This document shows positions 53,201-64,000 of a stretch of DNA of 64,000 bases, piece after piece (the stretch's first letter is position 1; each line of letters starts with the position of its first letter). The position numbers and the translations under genes are program-made. The notes beneath the pieces are model-generated. The model ran no database searches, had not been told where the DNA came from, and was given only the letters and a program-made list of their open reading frames with translations. This DNA is from Vespula vulgaris (taxonomy: Eukaryota > Arthropoda > Insecta > Hymenoptera > Vespidae), in NCBI RefSeq assembly GCF_905475345.1, contig NC_066597.1:4022501-4086500 (forward strand), in the 5' to 3' direction.

Positions 53201-56200
53201 ATGCAGGTGTACTACCAATACTTTTACATTGAGAGAAACGGCCGCAAGGGGATGGTACACAAGGGTCTTTTTCAATAACATCAGGCATTGTTACAGCTGA
53301 AAATGATGAAAGCAACAACAAAAAATAAATAATGTACAAATAAATAAAAATAAATAATAACAAATTGTAATTAAATAAGAAAATTGATGAAGATAGTGTT
53401 CTGCGTAGTTATAATATTATATATAGATTATTAGTAAGGATCTTACATGGTATGATTGTGCACACTGTGAAAGGATTACCGCTATATCCAGGTGCACAAC
53501 TACAAATTGGACTGTGATTGACAACAATACATTTTGTATTTAATCCACATGGACTTGGGCAAGGATTGATACATTTGTGATCCTTGCATGCTAGTTGAGA
53601 TGGACAATCGGAACTAACAACACATTCAGGTCGACAGCCAGGTGGATTACCAACATACGTTGGTAAACAGGAACATACTGGTTGTCCAGATACATCTTTG
53701 CATTGGCTATTAGGACCACAAGGTGACGGAGAACAAACATTTCTTTCTTCCGTAATTGCTAAGGAATAAATGAACGAGTTAATAATTATTTCTAACTTGG
53801 AATCCTTTACAATAATAGAATTTAAACTTACTATCAAGAGTACAGAAAGAGAATGGATCGCCAGTGTATCCTGTTCGACAAGTACAGAATGGTTGGTGAT
53901 TAACAATCGCGCATTCTGCGTTTTGTCCACACATGCCGGGACAAGGATCTTGACATTTATTTTGTGCACACATTTGATTAGACGGGCAATCAGGATTGAT
54001 AACACATGCGGGTCTACACTCTTCGTATGGATTACCAATATAATCAGATGGGCAATAACAAACACCAACATTATTCTGTTCTTTACATATAGCGTTCGTA
54101 CCGCAAATATTTCCGGAACAGGGAGATGGTTCTGGACGATGTACTACAACAATTGAAAATTATATATGAGAATTAATTATGTAAAAATATTGTATTTGTG
54201 AATAGTTATGATCTTACTTATAAATGAACAGCTAGTATAAGGGTCTCCGGTATAACTGTTCGGACATACGCAATGTACAATGTGATGGACAACATGGCAT
54301 TCTGCGTTTGTACCGCATAAACTTGGGCATGGATTTGTACACTTTTGTTGTACACAAACTTGGTTGGCGGGGCACTCAGAATTAGATATGCACTCAGGTT
54401 TACAGTTTGGTGGTGTGCCTTTATATTCAGGAAGGCATGAGCAAGAGGACAATTCATTGACAACTTGACAGAGAGCGTACGGGCCACATGGTGATGGTTG
54501 GCAAGGATTTACTACTGGTATGATAATTTCGTCTGTAGAAAAGTATATGTAGTTGTGTAAGTGTTATAATACTTATAGACTATTTGAGTATAACATCGTA
54601 TATAAATTTATATCTCATTTTGTTTGATTAAAAATTGGTTACATCTTACTTATAATATCGCATTTGATGAAAGGATTTCCTGTATAGCGTTCGGGACAGG
54701 AGCAAATTGGATTATGGTTGACTACAATACATTTCGCTTGCAAACCACATGTTCCTAGGCAAGGGTCTTTACATTTCTGATTTTTACAAACTTGATTTGG
54801 TCTACAGTCCGAATTTATGGTACATTCTGGCCTACACAATGGTGGTGTTCCGAGATAATTCGGTAAGCAAGCACATATAGCTTGATCATTGAAAGTTTGA
54901 CAAATACTATTTGGACCACATGGCGATGGTTGACACGGTGTTTTAACAGCCGGAGCTACGATTAAATAATACAAAAAGAATAATTTTGTATAACTCATCA
55001 TTGAAAATGAATATTATTTTACTAAAGCACTCATACCTTTGATAGTTTGACATGAAATAAGGGCATTACCAGTTGTACCATATGGACAACTACACATAGG
55101 AATATGATTGAAAACATTACAAATAGCGTTTTGTCCACAAGTATGAAGACAAGGATCTATACATTTGTTTCGAATGCAAGCCTTATTTATCGCACAATCT
55201 GTACTCAGTACACATTCTGGTCGACAACCTGTGTAAGGATCACCGTGATATTCCGGCATACAAACACATGTGTCTTGTTTGCATTCACTATTAGGACCAC
55301 ACGCACTGCAGAAATTATTTTCCAATGGGCTTTGAGCTATATTAGAAAATACTAACGTTATTGATTTACGAATAAATAAGAAAAGAATATTTTTAAAAAG
55401 ATTTCACTGAGTATCTTACATATGGGTTTATATTGGCAGCTAACAAATGGATCTCCTGTGTAACTTTCCAAGCATGAGCAAATTGGTAAATGATTATGAA
55501 CTGTGCAAACAGCATTGAGACCACAAGATCCAGGACAAGGATCTTGACACTTCTGCTGTATACAAGCTAAATTACTTGCACAATCAATAGATGTTACGCA
55601 TTCAGGTCTACATTGTGGCGCAGAACCAATATAATTTTGCATACAAGAGCATGATGGAGATCCATTGATGTTACGACAATGCGAATTTGGACCACATGGT
55701 GATGGAATACAAGGATCTTTATCAGGTTCATAATGTGGTATCGCTAGAAGTAATGAATATATGATGAAAGTTTCTTTTTAAAATATTATTAATTCGAATA
55801 TTATTGTAATAATTCTGGAATATTGATTTGCTTACGTGATAGGAAAATGCAGATAGTAAATGGATCGCCTGTATATCCATGTCTACAAGAACATATGGGA
55901 TTGTGATTGATCACTCTACATGTAGTATAGAGACCACAAGAATCAAGGCAAGGATCAATGCATTTTGTATTTCTACATGCTCGATTTGTTGGACAGTCAG
56001 TACTAATTGTGCATTCTGGTCTACAATTAGGCGGTACACCTAAATAAGTTGGTAAACAAGTGCAGGATACTTGTCCATTATTCTCCTTGCACTGAGCGTA
56101 AGGACCACACAAATTAGATTGACATGCATCGACAGAATCTGTTTCTGTAAAGAATTAAAGTTGAAGAACTATTAATCAAGTTTTCATAAGATCTTTATAA

Positions 56201-59200
56201 TTTCGAAAAATCGATAGCCTTACGTGTAGGTAATATGGGATTGCAATTTACGAAAGGATCACCAGTATAATGTTCAAAGCAAGTACAAGTTGCTGCATGA
56301 TTAATCACGTAACAATTAGCATTTGGAGCACACATTCCAGGGCAAGGATCTTTACATTTCATGTTGATACAAGCTTTGTTTGATGGACAATCAGAATTAA
56401 GGATACATTCTGGTCTACATCCTTCATAAGGATTACCAATGTACTCTGATAAGCATGTACAAGAGCCAGTATTGTGTTGCTCACGACATATTGCATTTGC
56501 ACCACATGGAGATGGTGAACATGCTGTAGGTCTATCCGTTTGTATATCAACTAAGATAAAAAAGAATGTTAATATGTAATATTATCAGAATTACTGAAGT
56601 AATATAAGAATTCTATTATCTTACATTGCTCTGGTGAACACTGAGTAAAAGGATCACCGGTGTAACCAGTGGAACATGCACACATTGGCGTATGACTTAC
56701 TACGTTACATATGGCATTGATACCACATGAGCCAATACAAGGATCTTTACATTTCTGATTGATACATGCCAACCGACTTGAACATTCAGAATTACTAATA
56801 CACTCTGGACGACAATTTGGAGGAGATCCAATGAATTCAGATAAACAGGAGCATGATGGATTTTCATTGATTACTTCGCATCTTGCATTTGGACCACATG
56901 GTGATGGTAAACATGGATTGATTGGAATTTCAGGCTTCGTTGCTGATATTAGTAACAAAAAAATTTGATTTATACAATATTGATTATTTTTTGAAAATAA
57001 ATCGGTATAAATAAATTTAAGAAAAAATTCTTACGAATTGGAGAACAATTAATAAATGGATCACCGGACATTCCTGAGAGGCATGAACAAATGGGATTGT
57101 GATTAATTACATCGCAAATAGTATTGCGACCACAACTTCCAGGACATGGATCGATACATTTCTGATTACTGCACGCTTCATTCGGTGCACAATCTGAACT
57201 AACGACACATTCTGGTCGACAAGTTGGTGGTGCACCTATGTAACCTTTAATGCAAGTGCATGTGGCATGCACATTATACTGTCTACAAAGACTATTGGGT
57301 CCACAAGGGGACGGATTGCATGGATCAGTCTCTAAAGGTGCTATATAAAAAAAGTTGGAGAAAATTTACTCAACAATCTCGAAATAAAGTAGTAATGCAA
57401 AAAAAATCATAAGTATTGTGATGGCAAAAATTGTACCTTGGATAGGTGAACATAATACAAATGCATTTCCTGACATTCCCAATGGGCAACTGCACATTGG
57501 AACATGATTATAAATGTTGCATAAAGCATTTTGCCCGCAAGTTCCAATACATGGATCAACACATTTATTTCGTACACATGCTTTCGTTAAAACACAATCA
57601 GTATTTAAAATGCATTCTGGACGACAACCAGCATATGGATCACCGAAATACTCATCTAAACAAGTACAGGCACCATCTATACATTTTGCATTAGCTCCAC
57701 ATGGAGATGTTGCGCATGGATCCACGTATAGTGGTTCGGCTGTAATTAAATATTTTTAAGAAGTACGTATATAGGTGTATACGTAAAAATATATGTTCCA
57801 TGTGATGTAATTTCAAATGTGTGAAATGTAAAAAAAACTTACGTTCTTGAGGATAACAGGATCTAAAAGGATCGCCAGTGTATCCGTTAATGCAAGAACA
57901 AATTGGAATGTGATTGAGAATTTTACATTCTGACATGATACCACATGATCCTGGGCAAGGATCTTTACACTTTTGTTGTATACAAGCATTATTCGAAGAG
58001 CAATCAGAATTAACAGTGCATTCTGGTCGACAGTTTGGTGGACTACCTATGTATGTCGATAAGCAAGCACAAGATGATAATCCTCCTATATTCTGACATT
58101 CTGCATAGGGACCACATGGAGATGGAATGCAAGGGTCTTTTGGAGCAATATCTTGCTGTGTAGGTACTGTCACTGAGAAGAGTGTTTTAATTAGTATCAA
58201 AGAAAGAAAAATATATACTTCGTGAAATCTTATTATTAATAAAATTTACTCACAAGGTATTGGGAAACAAACTGTAAATGGATCACCAGTATAGCCCACA
58301 GCACAGTTGCATAAAGCTGCATGATTGATAACTCTACAATCAGTATGTAATCCACAGGAGATTGGACACAAATTCGTACACTTTTGTTTTACACATGACT
58401 GAGTTGCAGGACAGTCAGAATTTGAAACACATTCAGGTCTACACATAGGTGGTCTACCAACATATGTTGGCAAACAAGAACATACAGCTACTTCATTAAC
58501 CACTCTACATTTACTATTTGGACCACATTCTGTATTACTACATGGATTAGTTTTGTCTATGTCAGTATCTAAAGTATAAAAAAGATTTATAAAATAAATT
58601 TTTTCTATCGAAATTATTAAATTTAGAAAACAATTGAAGACAAAAATCCAATTTTACCCATTTCTTTCATGAAGCAATATCGGTATGGATCACCGGTATA
58701 AGAAGGAAGACAAGAACATGATGCAATATGATTTACAACATTACAATTTGCATTTGTACCACAAGTTCCAGGACATGGATCTATACATTTGGAGTTGGTG
58801 CATGCTTTACTCTGTATACAATCAGAATTTAGGACGCATTCGGGTCTACATCCTTCATATGGATTTCCAGTATAAGTAGAAAGACAAGTACACGAGCCTG
58901 CACTATTGCGCTGAGTGCATACAGCATTCGGACCACATGGTGATGGTAAACATGGATTTATTTGCATCAAATCACCTTCGACTACAAAAAATAAATATTT
59001 TGATCTTATGGAATTCTACGAGTTTGTTAAACGTCCATAAATTTTATGGACTTACTTGGTTTAGTAATACATTGTACAAAAGGATCTCCAGTATATCCAA
59101 CAGGACAGAAACACATTGGAGTGTGACTAATTGTTCGACATTCTGCATTAATTCCGCACGAATCAGTGCATGGATCTTTGCATTTTTGATTTATACATGC

Positions 59201-62200
59201 CTGATGACTAAGACATTCACTATTGCTGATACATTCAGGTCTACATTGTGGTGGAGAACCAACATAATTTAACAAACAAGAACATGATGGCGAATCATTG
59301 ATTATTTGACATATACTGTTTGGTCCACAAGGTGTTGGTTGACAATGATTCAATTGTACTGGTGGTAATTCCGCTATAAGAAAATTGTATTGGTATATAG
59401 AGACTATTTAAATGAAATTATGTAATAATAAACTAATAGATCTTACGAATTGGACTGCATTGAACAAATGGATCTCCTGTATAACGTTCCGAACAATAAC
59501 ACACAGGATTATGATTTTTCACTATACATTTAGCAGCAATACCACAACTTCCAATACAAGGATTTCTACATTTTTGATTTGTACATGCCTCGTTAGGTGG
59601 ACATTCTGTACTAACTATACATTCAGGCCTACACATAGGCGGAGTTCCAATATAACCAGAAACACAACTACATACTGCCTGACCATTACTAGTACGACAC
59701 TGACTATTTGGTCCACAAGGTGATGGTGTACACGGTGAAGATAGAATAGAAGCTATATATAATAGTGATTATAAATAAGAATTATTCTTTTAACATATTT
59801 CAAAGATGTTCACATAAACTTTTAATTTTGTTGTAAATACCTTGAACGGAATGACAATATACAAAAGCGTTTCCTTCATAATTTAATGGGCAGCTACACA
59901 TTGGAATGTGATTGATGACGTTACATAATGCATTGCTTGCACAAGTTCCTACACAAGGATCTTTGCATTTATTATTAATGCATGCTTTATCACGAGCACA
60001 ATCTGAATTGAGAACACATTCTGGGCGACATCCTATTGTAGGGTCTCCGAAATATTCAGATAAACAAGAACAGATACCATTTTCACATTGTGTATTAATA
60101 CCACAAGGAGATGGATTACAAGCATCTATTTCATCTGATTGTGCTAAAGATAAAAATTCGTTGATTAGAGATCAAATATATAAAATAAACTAAATATATA
60201 TATGGCTGTTTTCTATTTTAATAGAAAAATAATGATATTTTTTTCAATAGAATAGTATAAATTGCTTACGTAGTGGTCGCTGATAACAATTATCAAATGG
60301 ATCGCCCGTGTATCCATCAAAACAGGAACATGTCGGTAAATGATTGAACATTGTACATTTGGCATTAAAACCACAAGATCCTGGACATGGATCTATACAT
60401 TTATTTTGTATGCATGCTTTGTTACTGGAACATTCTGAATTAATTGTACATTCAGGTCGACAATTTGGTGGACTACCAAAATAATTTGGTAAACAAGTAC
60501 AAGAGGGTATTTGACCAACAGGCTGGCATAAAGAATTGGGACCACATGGTGATGGTAAGCAAGGATCCTGTTGAACATCTGGTATTTTTTCTGGTGGAAC
60601 TATAATTAAATTACAGATTTCAATAGAAGAATATATATATAATATGTAATATTTTTCAAATATATGACATGATATGTACCACTTAAATAGAAGCAAGCGG
60701 TAAAAGGATCTCCTGTATAACCATTTTTGCAAATGCAAATTGGACTATGATTGATAACTCTACAATCAGTGTTAACGCCACATAGATCCGGACAAGGATC
60801 AATGCATTTTTGCTTGACACAAGCTTTATTCAATGGGCATTCTGTACTCACTATACACTCAGGTCTACAAGCTGGTGGAGTACCAATATAATTCGGAAGA
60901 CATGAGCAAACTGCCTGATTATCATTTTTACGACATTCACTGTTTGGCCCGCAAGGTGATGGATTACAAGGATCATCTTTCTCAATTACAGCTAAAAATT
61001 GAATAATTGTTTTCACACACAAAAAAGAAACAATGTAAAAAATCTACAAAATTTGTTAAGAAACAAAAAGATTCTTACGATATTCTGTAATAAGACTACA
61101 GGAACGGAATGGATCGCCTGTATATCCTTGTATACATATACAAGTTGGAGCATGATTAATAACTTGACAAAGTGAATTTTGACCACATGCACCAGGACAA
61201 GGATCTTGACATTTAGATCGTATACAAGCACGATTTGCAGGGCAATCTGAATTCATAACACATTCGGGCCTACAACCTTCATATGGATTGCCTATATAAT
61301 TTGACAAACAAGTACAAGAACCTACTCCTGATTGTTCTTTGCATATTGCGTTTGCCCCACAAGGTGAAGGTGTACATGGTGATGCTATTGGTTCTACGAC
61401 TGAGGAATAGAAATCAATATATCGTTGTAATAAATAAAATTATTAATATGTCATCTATGAAACCCAACTTACTTTGAACTGGTGTACATTGAAGGAATGG
61501 ATCTCCAGTAAATCCAGAACTACATGTACAAGTAGATATATGATTATTGACATAACATTCTGCATTTGTACCGCATAAACCGGGACAGGGATCTTTACAT
61601 TTTCTGTTAATACATGAAAGTCGGCTTGGGCAATCACTATTTGTGGTACATTCTGGTTTACATTTAGGTGGTGATCCCAAAAATTCAGGTAGACAAGAAC
61701 ACGAGGGTGTTTGATTTATAACTTGGCATTGAGCATTTAAACCACATGGAGATGGATAGCAAGGATTAATAGGTGTAGAGGGTATTTCAACTGCAAAACA
61801 TTTAGAAGATATTATTTGTAAAAGTGAATTTCAACTTGAATTGTAATTATTTTTGTGACAATAATAATTTGGAATCACGATGAAAGTGATGCTTACCTAT
61901 TACGCTACATGCAGTGAATGGATCACCAGTATAACTTTGACGACAAGTACAAATTGGATTATGATTTACGACTGAACATTCAGCTTTCAATCCACATGAG
62001 CCTGGACATGGATTTTCACATTTTTGATTAATACAAGCTTTAGTTTGATCGCAATCAGAACTAAGAGTACATTCTGGACGACACGTTGGTGGATTTCCAA
62101 TATAATTTGGTATACATTTGCAAACAGCTACACCATTTATTTCTTGACATTGACTATTAGGTCCGCATGGAGAAGGTATGCAAGGACGAGTTACTATATC

Positions 62201-64000
62201 ATCTAATAATGAAATAAAGAAGTAGAACTATGTTTTAGATATTCGATATCTAATCGATAATTTAAATATAAATGAAGTCATACCCTGTTGTGGATTACAA
62301 GTAATGAAAGCATTTCCAGTCATTCCTATTGGACAGTTGCACATTGGTACATGATTGATAACTGTACATTCTGCATTGTAACCACATGTTCCTATACATG
62401 GATCGACACATTTGTTGCGAATACATGCTTTTACTCGTGTACATTCTGTATTTGATATACATTCTGGTCGACAACCGATATATGGATCACCTTCGTATTC
62501 AGATATACATGTACAAATGCCATTTAAGCAATTTGTATTTGATCCACATGGTGTAGGATTGCAGGAATCAACAGTTTCTACAGCTATATAAAATTTATCA
62601 TTTGTTAAAACTATATTATAATTCGATAAAAAAATGAAAGTAAATATAAAACGAAAATTTGTAAAGGGATTAATCTTACGTGTAGACTGTTTTAGAATAC
62701 AAATACTGAATGGATCACCAGTATATCCTTCGGGACAAGTACAAATTGGAATATGATTTACTACAGCACAATTAGCTTCAATTCCACATGAACCTGGACA
62801 AGGGTCCGAACATTTTGTACGTACGCAAGCAAGATGACTAGGACATTCAGAATGTATTGTACATTCAGGTCTACAATTAGGCGGGGTGCCAATAAATGTA
62901 GATAGACAAGAGCAAGATGGATTTCCCTTAATGCTACGACATTCTGAATTTGGTCCACAGGGTGATGGGAGACATGGATCTTTTTGAATCGGGGTTTGTG
63001 CTTGTTCTAATGGTCCTATTGTATTAAGAGGAAAATATTAAATATCTATCTCTATTTGTTTCTATTATTTTGATGAATATTATTTTGATACTAACGTGGA
63101 AGTTGGAAACAAATTGAGAATGGATCTCCAGTAAATCCTGCTTGACAAGAACACAACGGACTATGATTGATGACTCTACATAGTGCATTCTTGCCACAAG
63201 AATTTGGACATGGATCGATACATTTTCGATTTACACATGCACGATTAAGAGCACATTCTGTACTTGCAACACATTCTGGTCTACATCCAGGTGGAGAACC
63301 AACATATTCTGCTAAACAAGTACAAACTGCTTGTCCATTATTTTCTCGACATATACTATTCGGTCCACATGGAGATGGTTGACAAGGATTATTTATGTCT
63401 GATGAAAGTTCTATTATAATAAAATATGATGAGATCGTAAATTTAAAGAGAAGCAATAAATTAGATATATTAATATTTCGTAAAGCAAGTAATATTATAC
63501 CTGTTGTAGGTTCTTCGAAACAATATCGGAATGGATCGCCAGTAAATTTCGGAATGCATGTACATATTGCTATATGATTAACAACTTGACAAATAGCATT
63601 CTGACCACAAGTACCAGGGCAAGGATCTTGACAACGTGATTGAACACATGCTTTACTTGGTATGCAATCTGAATTAATAGTACATTCTGGACGACAGCCT
63701 TCATAGGGATTGCCGATATAATTTGATAGACAAATACAAGAACCTACTCCATTTCTCTCTTTACAAATCGCATTAGCTCCACAGGGGGATGGAACACAAA
63801 CTTGTGGTATGTACATTGGTATATCTGTGAAAATTAAGATTTCTCTCAGAAAAAATTCTTTATACATTTAAAAAATATAGTTCGAAAGAATATTCATAAT
63901 TCTTACGTGGTTGTACAATATTGATACACTGAGTGAAAGGATCGCCGGTATAACCGACAGTACAAGTACACATTGGTATATGTGATACAGTACGACATTC
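32629..64000 (-). CDS. dpy: Dumpy, giant EGF/DPY/ZP apical extracellular matrix protein (3' part; continues off the right edge)
   Basis: Seventy-nine minus-strand exons were delimited by GT-AG sites, giving about 7,990 residues. Every EGF-coding exon is a multiple of three in phase 1-1. In protein order the window holds: part of one exon at the right edge; nine six-exon units of EGF-DPY-EGF modules; an irregular membrane-proximal set of EGF and DPY modules; a ZP domain; a tetra-Arg cleavage site; a transmembrane helix; and a short tail. The DPY module is the Cys-rich R-P-E-C...S-D-C...A-C...K-C...D-P-C motif unique to Dumpy-type proteins. Dumpy is secreted to the apical surface and forms elastic fibres linking epidermis, tendon cells and tracheae to cuticle. 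The ZP domain polymerises after furin-type cleavage. The signal peptide and N-terminal region lie beyond the window. Confidence 0.95.
34269..41588 (-). CDS. dpy: Dumpy membrane-proximal EGF/DPY region with irregular modules
   Basis: Exons: 34269-34415, 34499-34747, 34832-34984, 35076-35444, 35536-36483, 36571-37158, 37239-37421, 37509-37721, 37821-38012, 38094-38306, 38390-38758, 38839-39033, 39109-39306, 39385-39597, 39694-40047, 40147-40335, 40409-40678, 40754-41074, 41265-41588. All are phase 1-1. A distinct EGF-type module with D-T-x-P-x-R-T-M-x-C recurs in the exons at 34832, 35536, 36571, 38094 and 39385. Exon lengths 354-213-198-195 and 369-213-192-213 (protein order) look like two copies of a four-exon unit. 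The 948-nt and 588-nt exons hold several such modules without introns. The exon at 34499 has a different Cys spacing (C-I-C-P repeats). The last two exons (40754, 41265) already resemble types E and F of the main array. Confidence 0.85.
41191..41229. repeat. (TA)n microsatellite in a dumpy intron
   Basis: About 19 TA repeats inside the 190-bp intron 41075-41264. Confidence 0.95.
41589..41984 (-). other. Longest dumpy intron in the array region
   Basis: At 396 bp it is several times longer than the 60-150 bp typical of the neighbours. It separates the irregular region and first F-like exon from the regular six-exon array. It is AT-rich and I see no exon or RNA gene in it. Confidence 0.6.
41985..44402 (-). 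CDS. dpy: Dumpy six-exon unit 9 (most C-terminal), 630 aa
   Basis: Exons: C 41985-42308, B 42444-42743, A 42827-43132, D 43226-43549, E 43691-44002, F 44079-44402. It is the most divergent unit: the A exon has a standard GTAAGT donor and lacks the M-S-G-N-A-F ending, and C is 6 nt longer than usual. Confidence 0.85.
44494..46827 (-). CDS. dpy: Dumpy six-exon unit 8, 628 aa
   Basis: Exons: C 44494-44811, B 44889-45191, A 45278-45577, D 45656-45988, E 46094-46399, F 46504-46827. The A exon ends in M-S-G-N-A-F-I-S-C and uses an unusual donor, GTTCGT. Confidence 0.85.
46938..49257 (-). CDS. dpy: Dumpy six-exon unit 7, 632 aa
   Basis: Exons: C 46938-47255, B 47353-47658, A 47731-48033, D 48118-48450, E 48546-48851, F 48928-49257. 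The B exon has a second in-frame acceptor that would extend it to 47673, adding five residues. A small (GA)n lies in the C-B intron (47273-47294). Confidence 0.83.
49339..51648 (-). CDS. dpy: Dumpy six-exon unit 6, 631 aa
   Basis: Exons: C 49339-49656, B 49766-50071, A 50154-50450, D 50536-50871, E 50950-51264, F 51328-51648. The A exon is the shortest in the array (297 nt), with an alternative acceptor possible at 50440. Confidence 0.85.
51716..54143 (-). CDS. dpy: Dumpy six-exon unit 5, 626 aa
   Basis: Exons: C 51716-52027, B 52120-52425, A 52570-52875, D 52967-53296, E 53447-53758, F 53832-54143. It is the shortest unit in residues but the longest genomic step to the next, because two introns are 140-150 bp. 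The F exon reads E-E-C-R-P-A-C instead of E-G-C-R-P-E-C. Confidence 0.85.
54218..56550 (-). CDS. dpy: Dumpy six-exon unit 4, 627 aa
   Basis: Exons: C 54218-54532, B 54650-54955, A 55037-55336, D 55420-55743, E 55836-56144, F 56224-56550. The A exon opens with an altered first EGF (S-A-C-G-P-N-S-E-C) in place of the usual N-P-S-P-C-G. Confidence 0.85.
56625..58981 (-). CDS. dpy: Dumpy six-exon unit 3, 632 aa
   Basis: Exons: C 56625-56942, B 57035-57340, A 57437-57739, D 57843-58172, E 58254-58568, F 58658-58981. The A exon uses donor GTACAA and the F exon GTAAAA, both without G at +5. Confidence 0.85.
59056..61399 (-). CDS. dpy: Dumpy six-exon unit 2, 630 aa
   Basis: Exons: C 59056-59373, B 59447-59752, A 59841-60143, D 60270-60599, E 60680-60991, F 61079-61399. 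The E exon uses donor GTACAT with G at -1. Confidence 0.85.
61473..63824 (-). CDS. dpy: Dumpy six-exon unit 1 (most N-terminal complete unit), 633 aa
   Basis: Exons: C 61473-61790, B 61897-62202, A 62284-62583, D 62680-63015, E 63096-63410, F 63501-63824. The F exon keeps G-N-P-Y-E-G-C-R-P-E-C and donor GTATAA; the E donor is GTTAGT. Confidence 0.85.
63907..64000 (-). CDS. dpy: Dumpy, partial type-C exon at the window edge
   Basis: The downstream (3') end of an exon whose upstream part is outside the window. The residues C-R-T-V-S-H-I-P-M-C-T-C and G-Y-T-G-D-P-F-T-Q-C match type C, the exon expected next in the six-exon register, so the array continues to the right. Confidence 0.85.

Larger units (their letters stand above)
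41985..64000 (-). repeat. Higher-order tandem array of six-exon EGF-DPY-EGF units in dumpy
   Basis: Nine complete units (41985-63824) plus the start of a tenth at the right edge. The upstream ends of successive F exons lie at 44402, 46827, 49257, 51648, 54143, 56550, 58981, 61399 and 63824, a spacing of 2391-2495 bp. In protein order each unit is F, E, D, A, B, C with typical lengths 324, 315, 330, 300, 306 and 318 nt. Same-letter exons share markers absent from the rest. F has G-N-P-Y-E-G-C-R-P-E-C. A has a shortened first EGF and M-S-G-N-A-F near its end. C has C-L-P-E-F-x-G-S-P-P-N-C and V-S-H-T-P-M-C. B often has N-N-Q-K-C. Confidence 0.88.

Noticed and set aside
44058..54071. Minus-strand frames of 90-220 codons in the second frame of dumpy exons (Val/Ile/Leu/Asn-rich)
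   Set aside because: They are frame-shifted readings of EGF exons with the cysteines lost. The phase-1 EGF frame is consistent across all exons.
41985..64000. Regularly spaced repeats that look superficially like a CRISPR-type array or satellite DNA
   Set aside because: Repeat units are protein-coding exons with GT-AG introns and cysteine-spaced EGF/DPY modules. Neither repeats nor spacers are identical, and the host is a eukaryote.
1..64000. Transposons, tRNA/rRNA genes or integrated viral sequence
   Set aside because: I saw no terminal inverted repeats flanking a transposase or reverse-transcriptase frame, no cloverleaf with a conserved TTCRA box, and no viral-type protein. A proper tRNAscan, Rfam and repeat-library search could still find small elements.

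Overview
This 64 kb window is nuclear DNA from an insect. Gene content (an E74-type ETS factor, alpha-spectrin, the RtcB tRNA ligase and the giant apical-matrix protein Dumpy), short introns and an AT-rich, microsatellite-laden background point to an insect, most likely a hymenopteran. The order-level guess is inference. I saw no bacterial, viral or transposon genes.

Layout. Positions 1-15243 are non-coding as far as I can tell: CT/GA, AAGG/GAAA, CA, TAC and CCG simple repeats with CpG-rich islands, interpreted as the intron and promoter region of the ETS gene. Positions 15244-15794 (+) are its terminal coding exon, with the complete ETS domain (Eip74EF, ecdysone-induced protein 74EF), followed by a long AT-rich 3' region. 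Positions 19930-28277 (+) are a complete alpha-spectrin gene (8 coding exons, 2418 aa) with a duplicated exon start hidden in intron 3. Positions 29204-31416 (+) are a complete RtcB gene (10 coding exons, 506 aa), with an NRF-1/Ewg-type palindrome upstream. Positions 32629 to the right edge (-) are the 3' half or less of dumpy: 79 exons were delimited, encoding about 7,990 residues, ending in a ZP domain, a furin-type site, a transmembrane helix and a short tail.

The most striking structure is in dumpy. From 41985 to the right edge the EGF-DPY-EGF exons are not simply repetitive: they form a higher-order tandem array of six-exon units (exon types F-E-D-A-B-C in protein order). Nine complete units are present, each 626-633 residues, with a genomic period of about 2.43 kb. 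All exons are phase 1-1, so any exon or unit can be gained, lost or skipped in frame. The second notable item is the exon-like duplicate in alpha-spectrin intron 3, which keeps the protein motif H-R-x-E-I-D-A-R while its codons have diverged at synonymous positions.

The genes share no obvious pathway: Eip74EF is a hormone-response regulator, alpha-spectrin a membrane skeleton protein, RtcB a tRNA splicing and XBP1-repair ligase, and Dumpy an extracellular fibre attaching epidermis to cuticle. RtcB and dumpy converge tail to tail.
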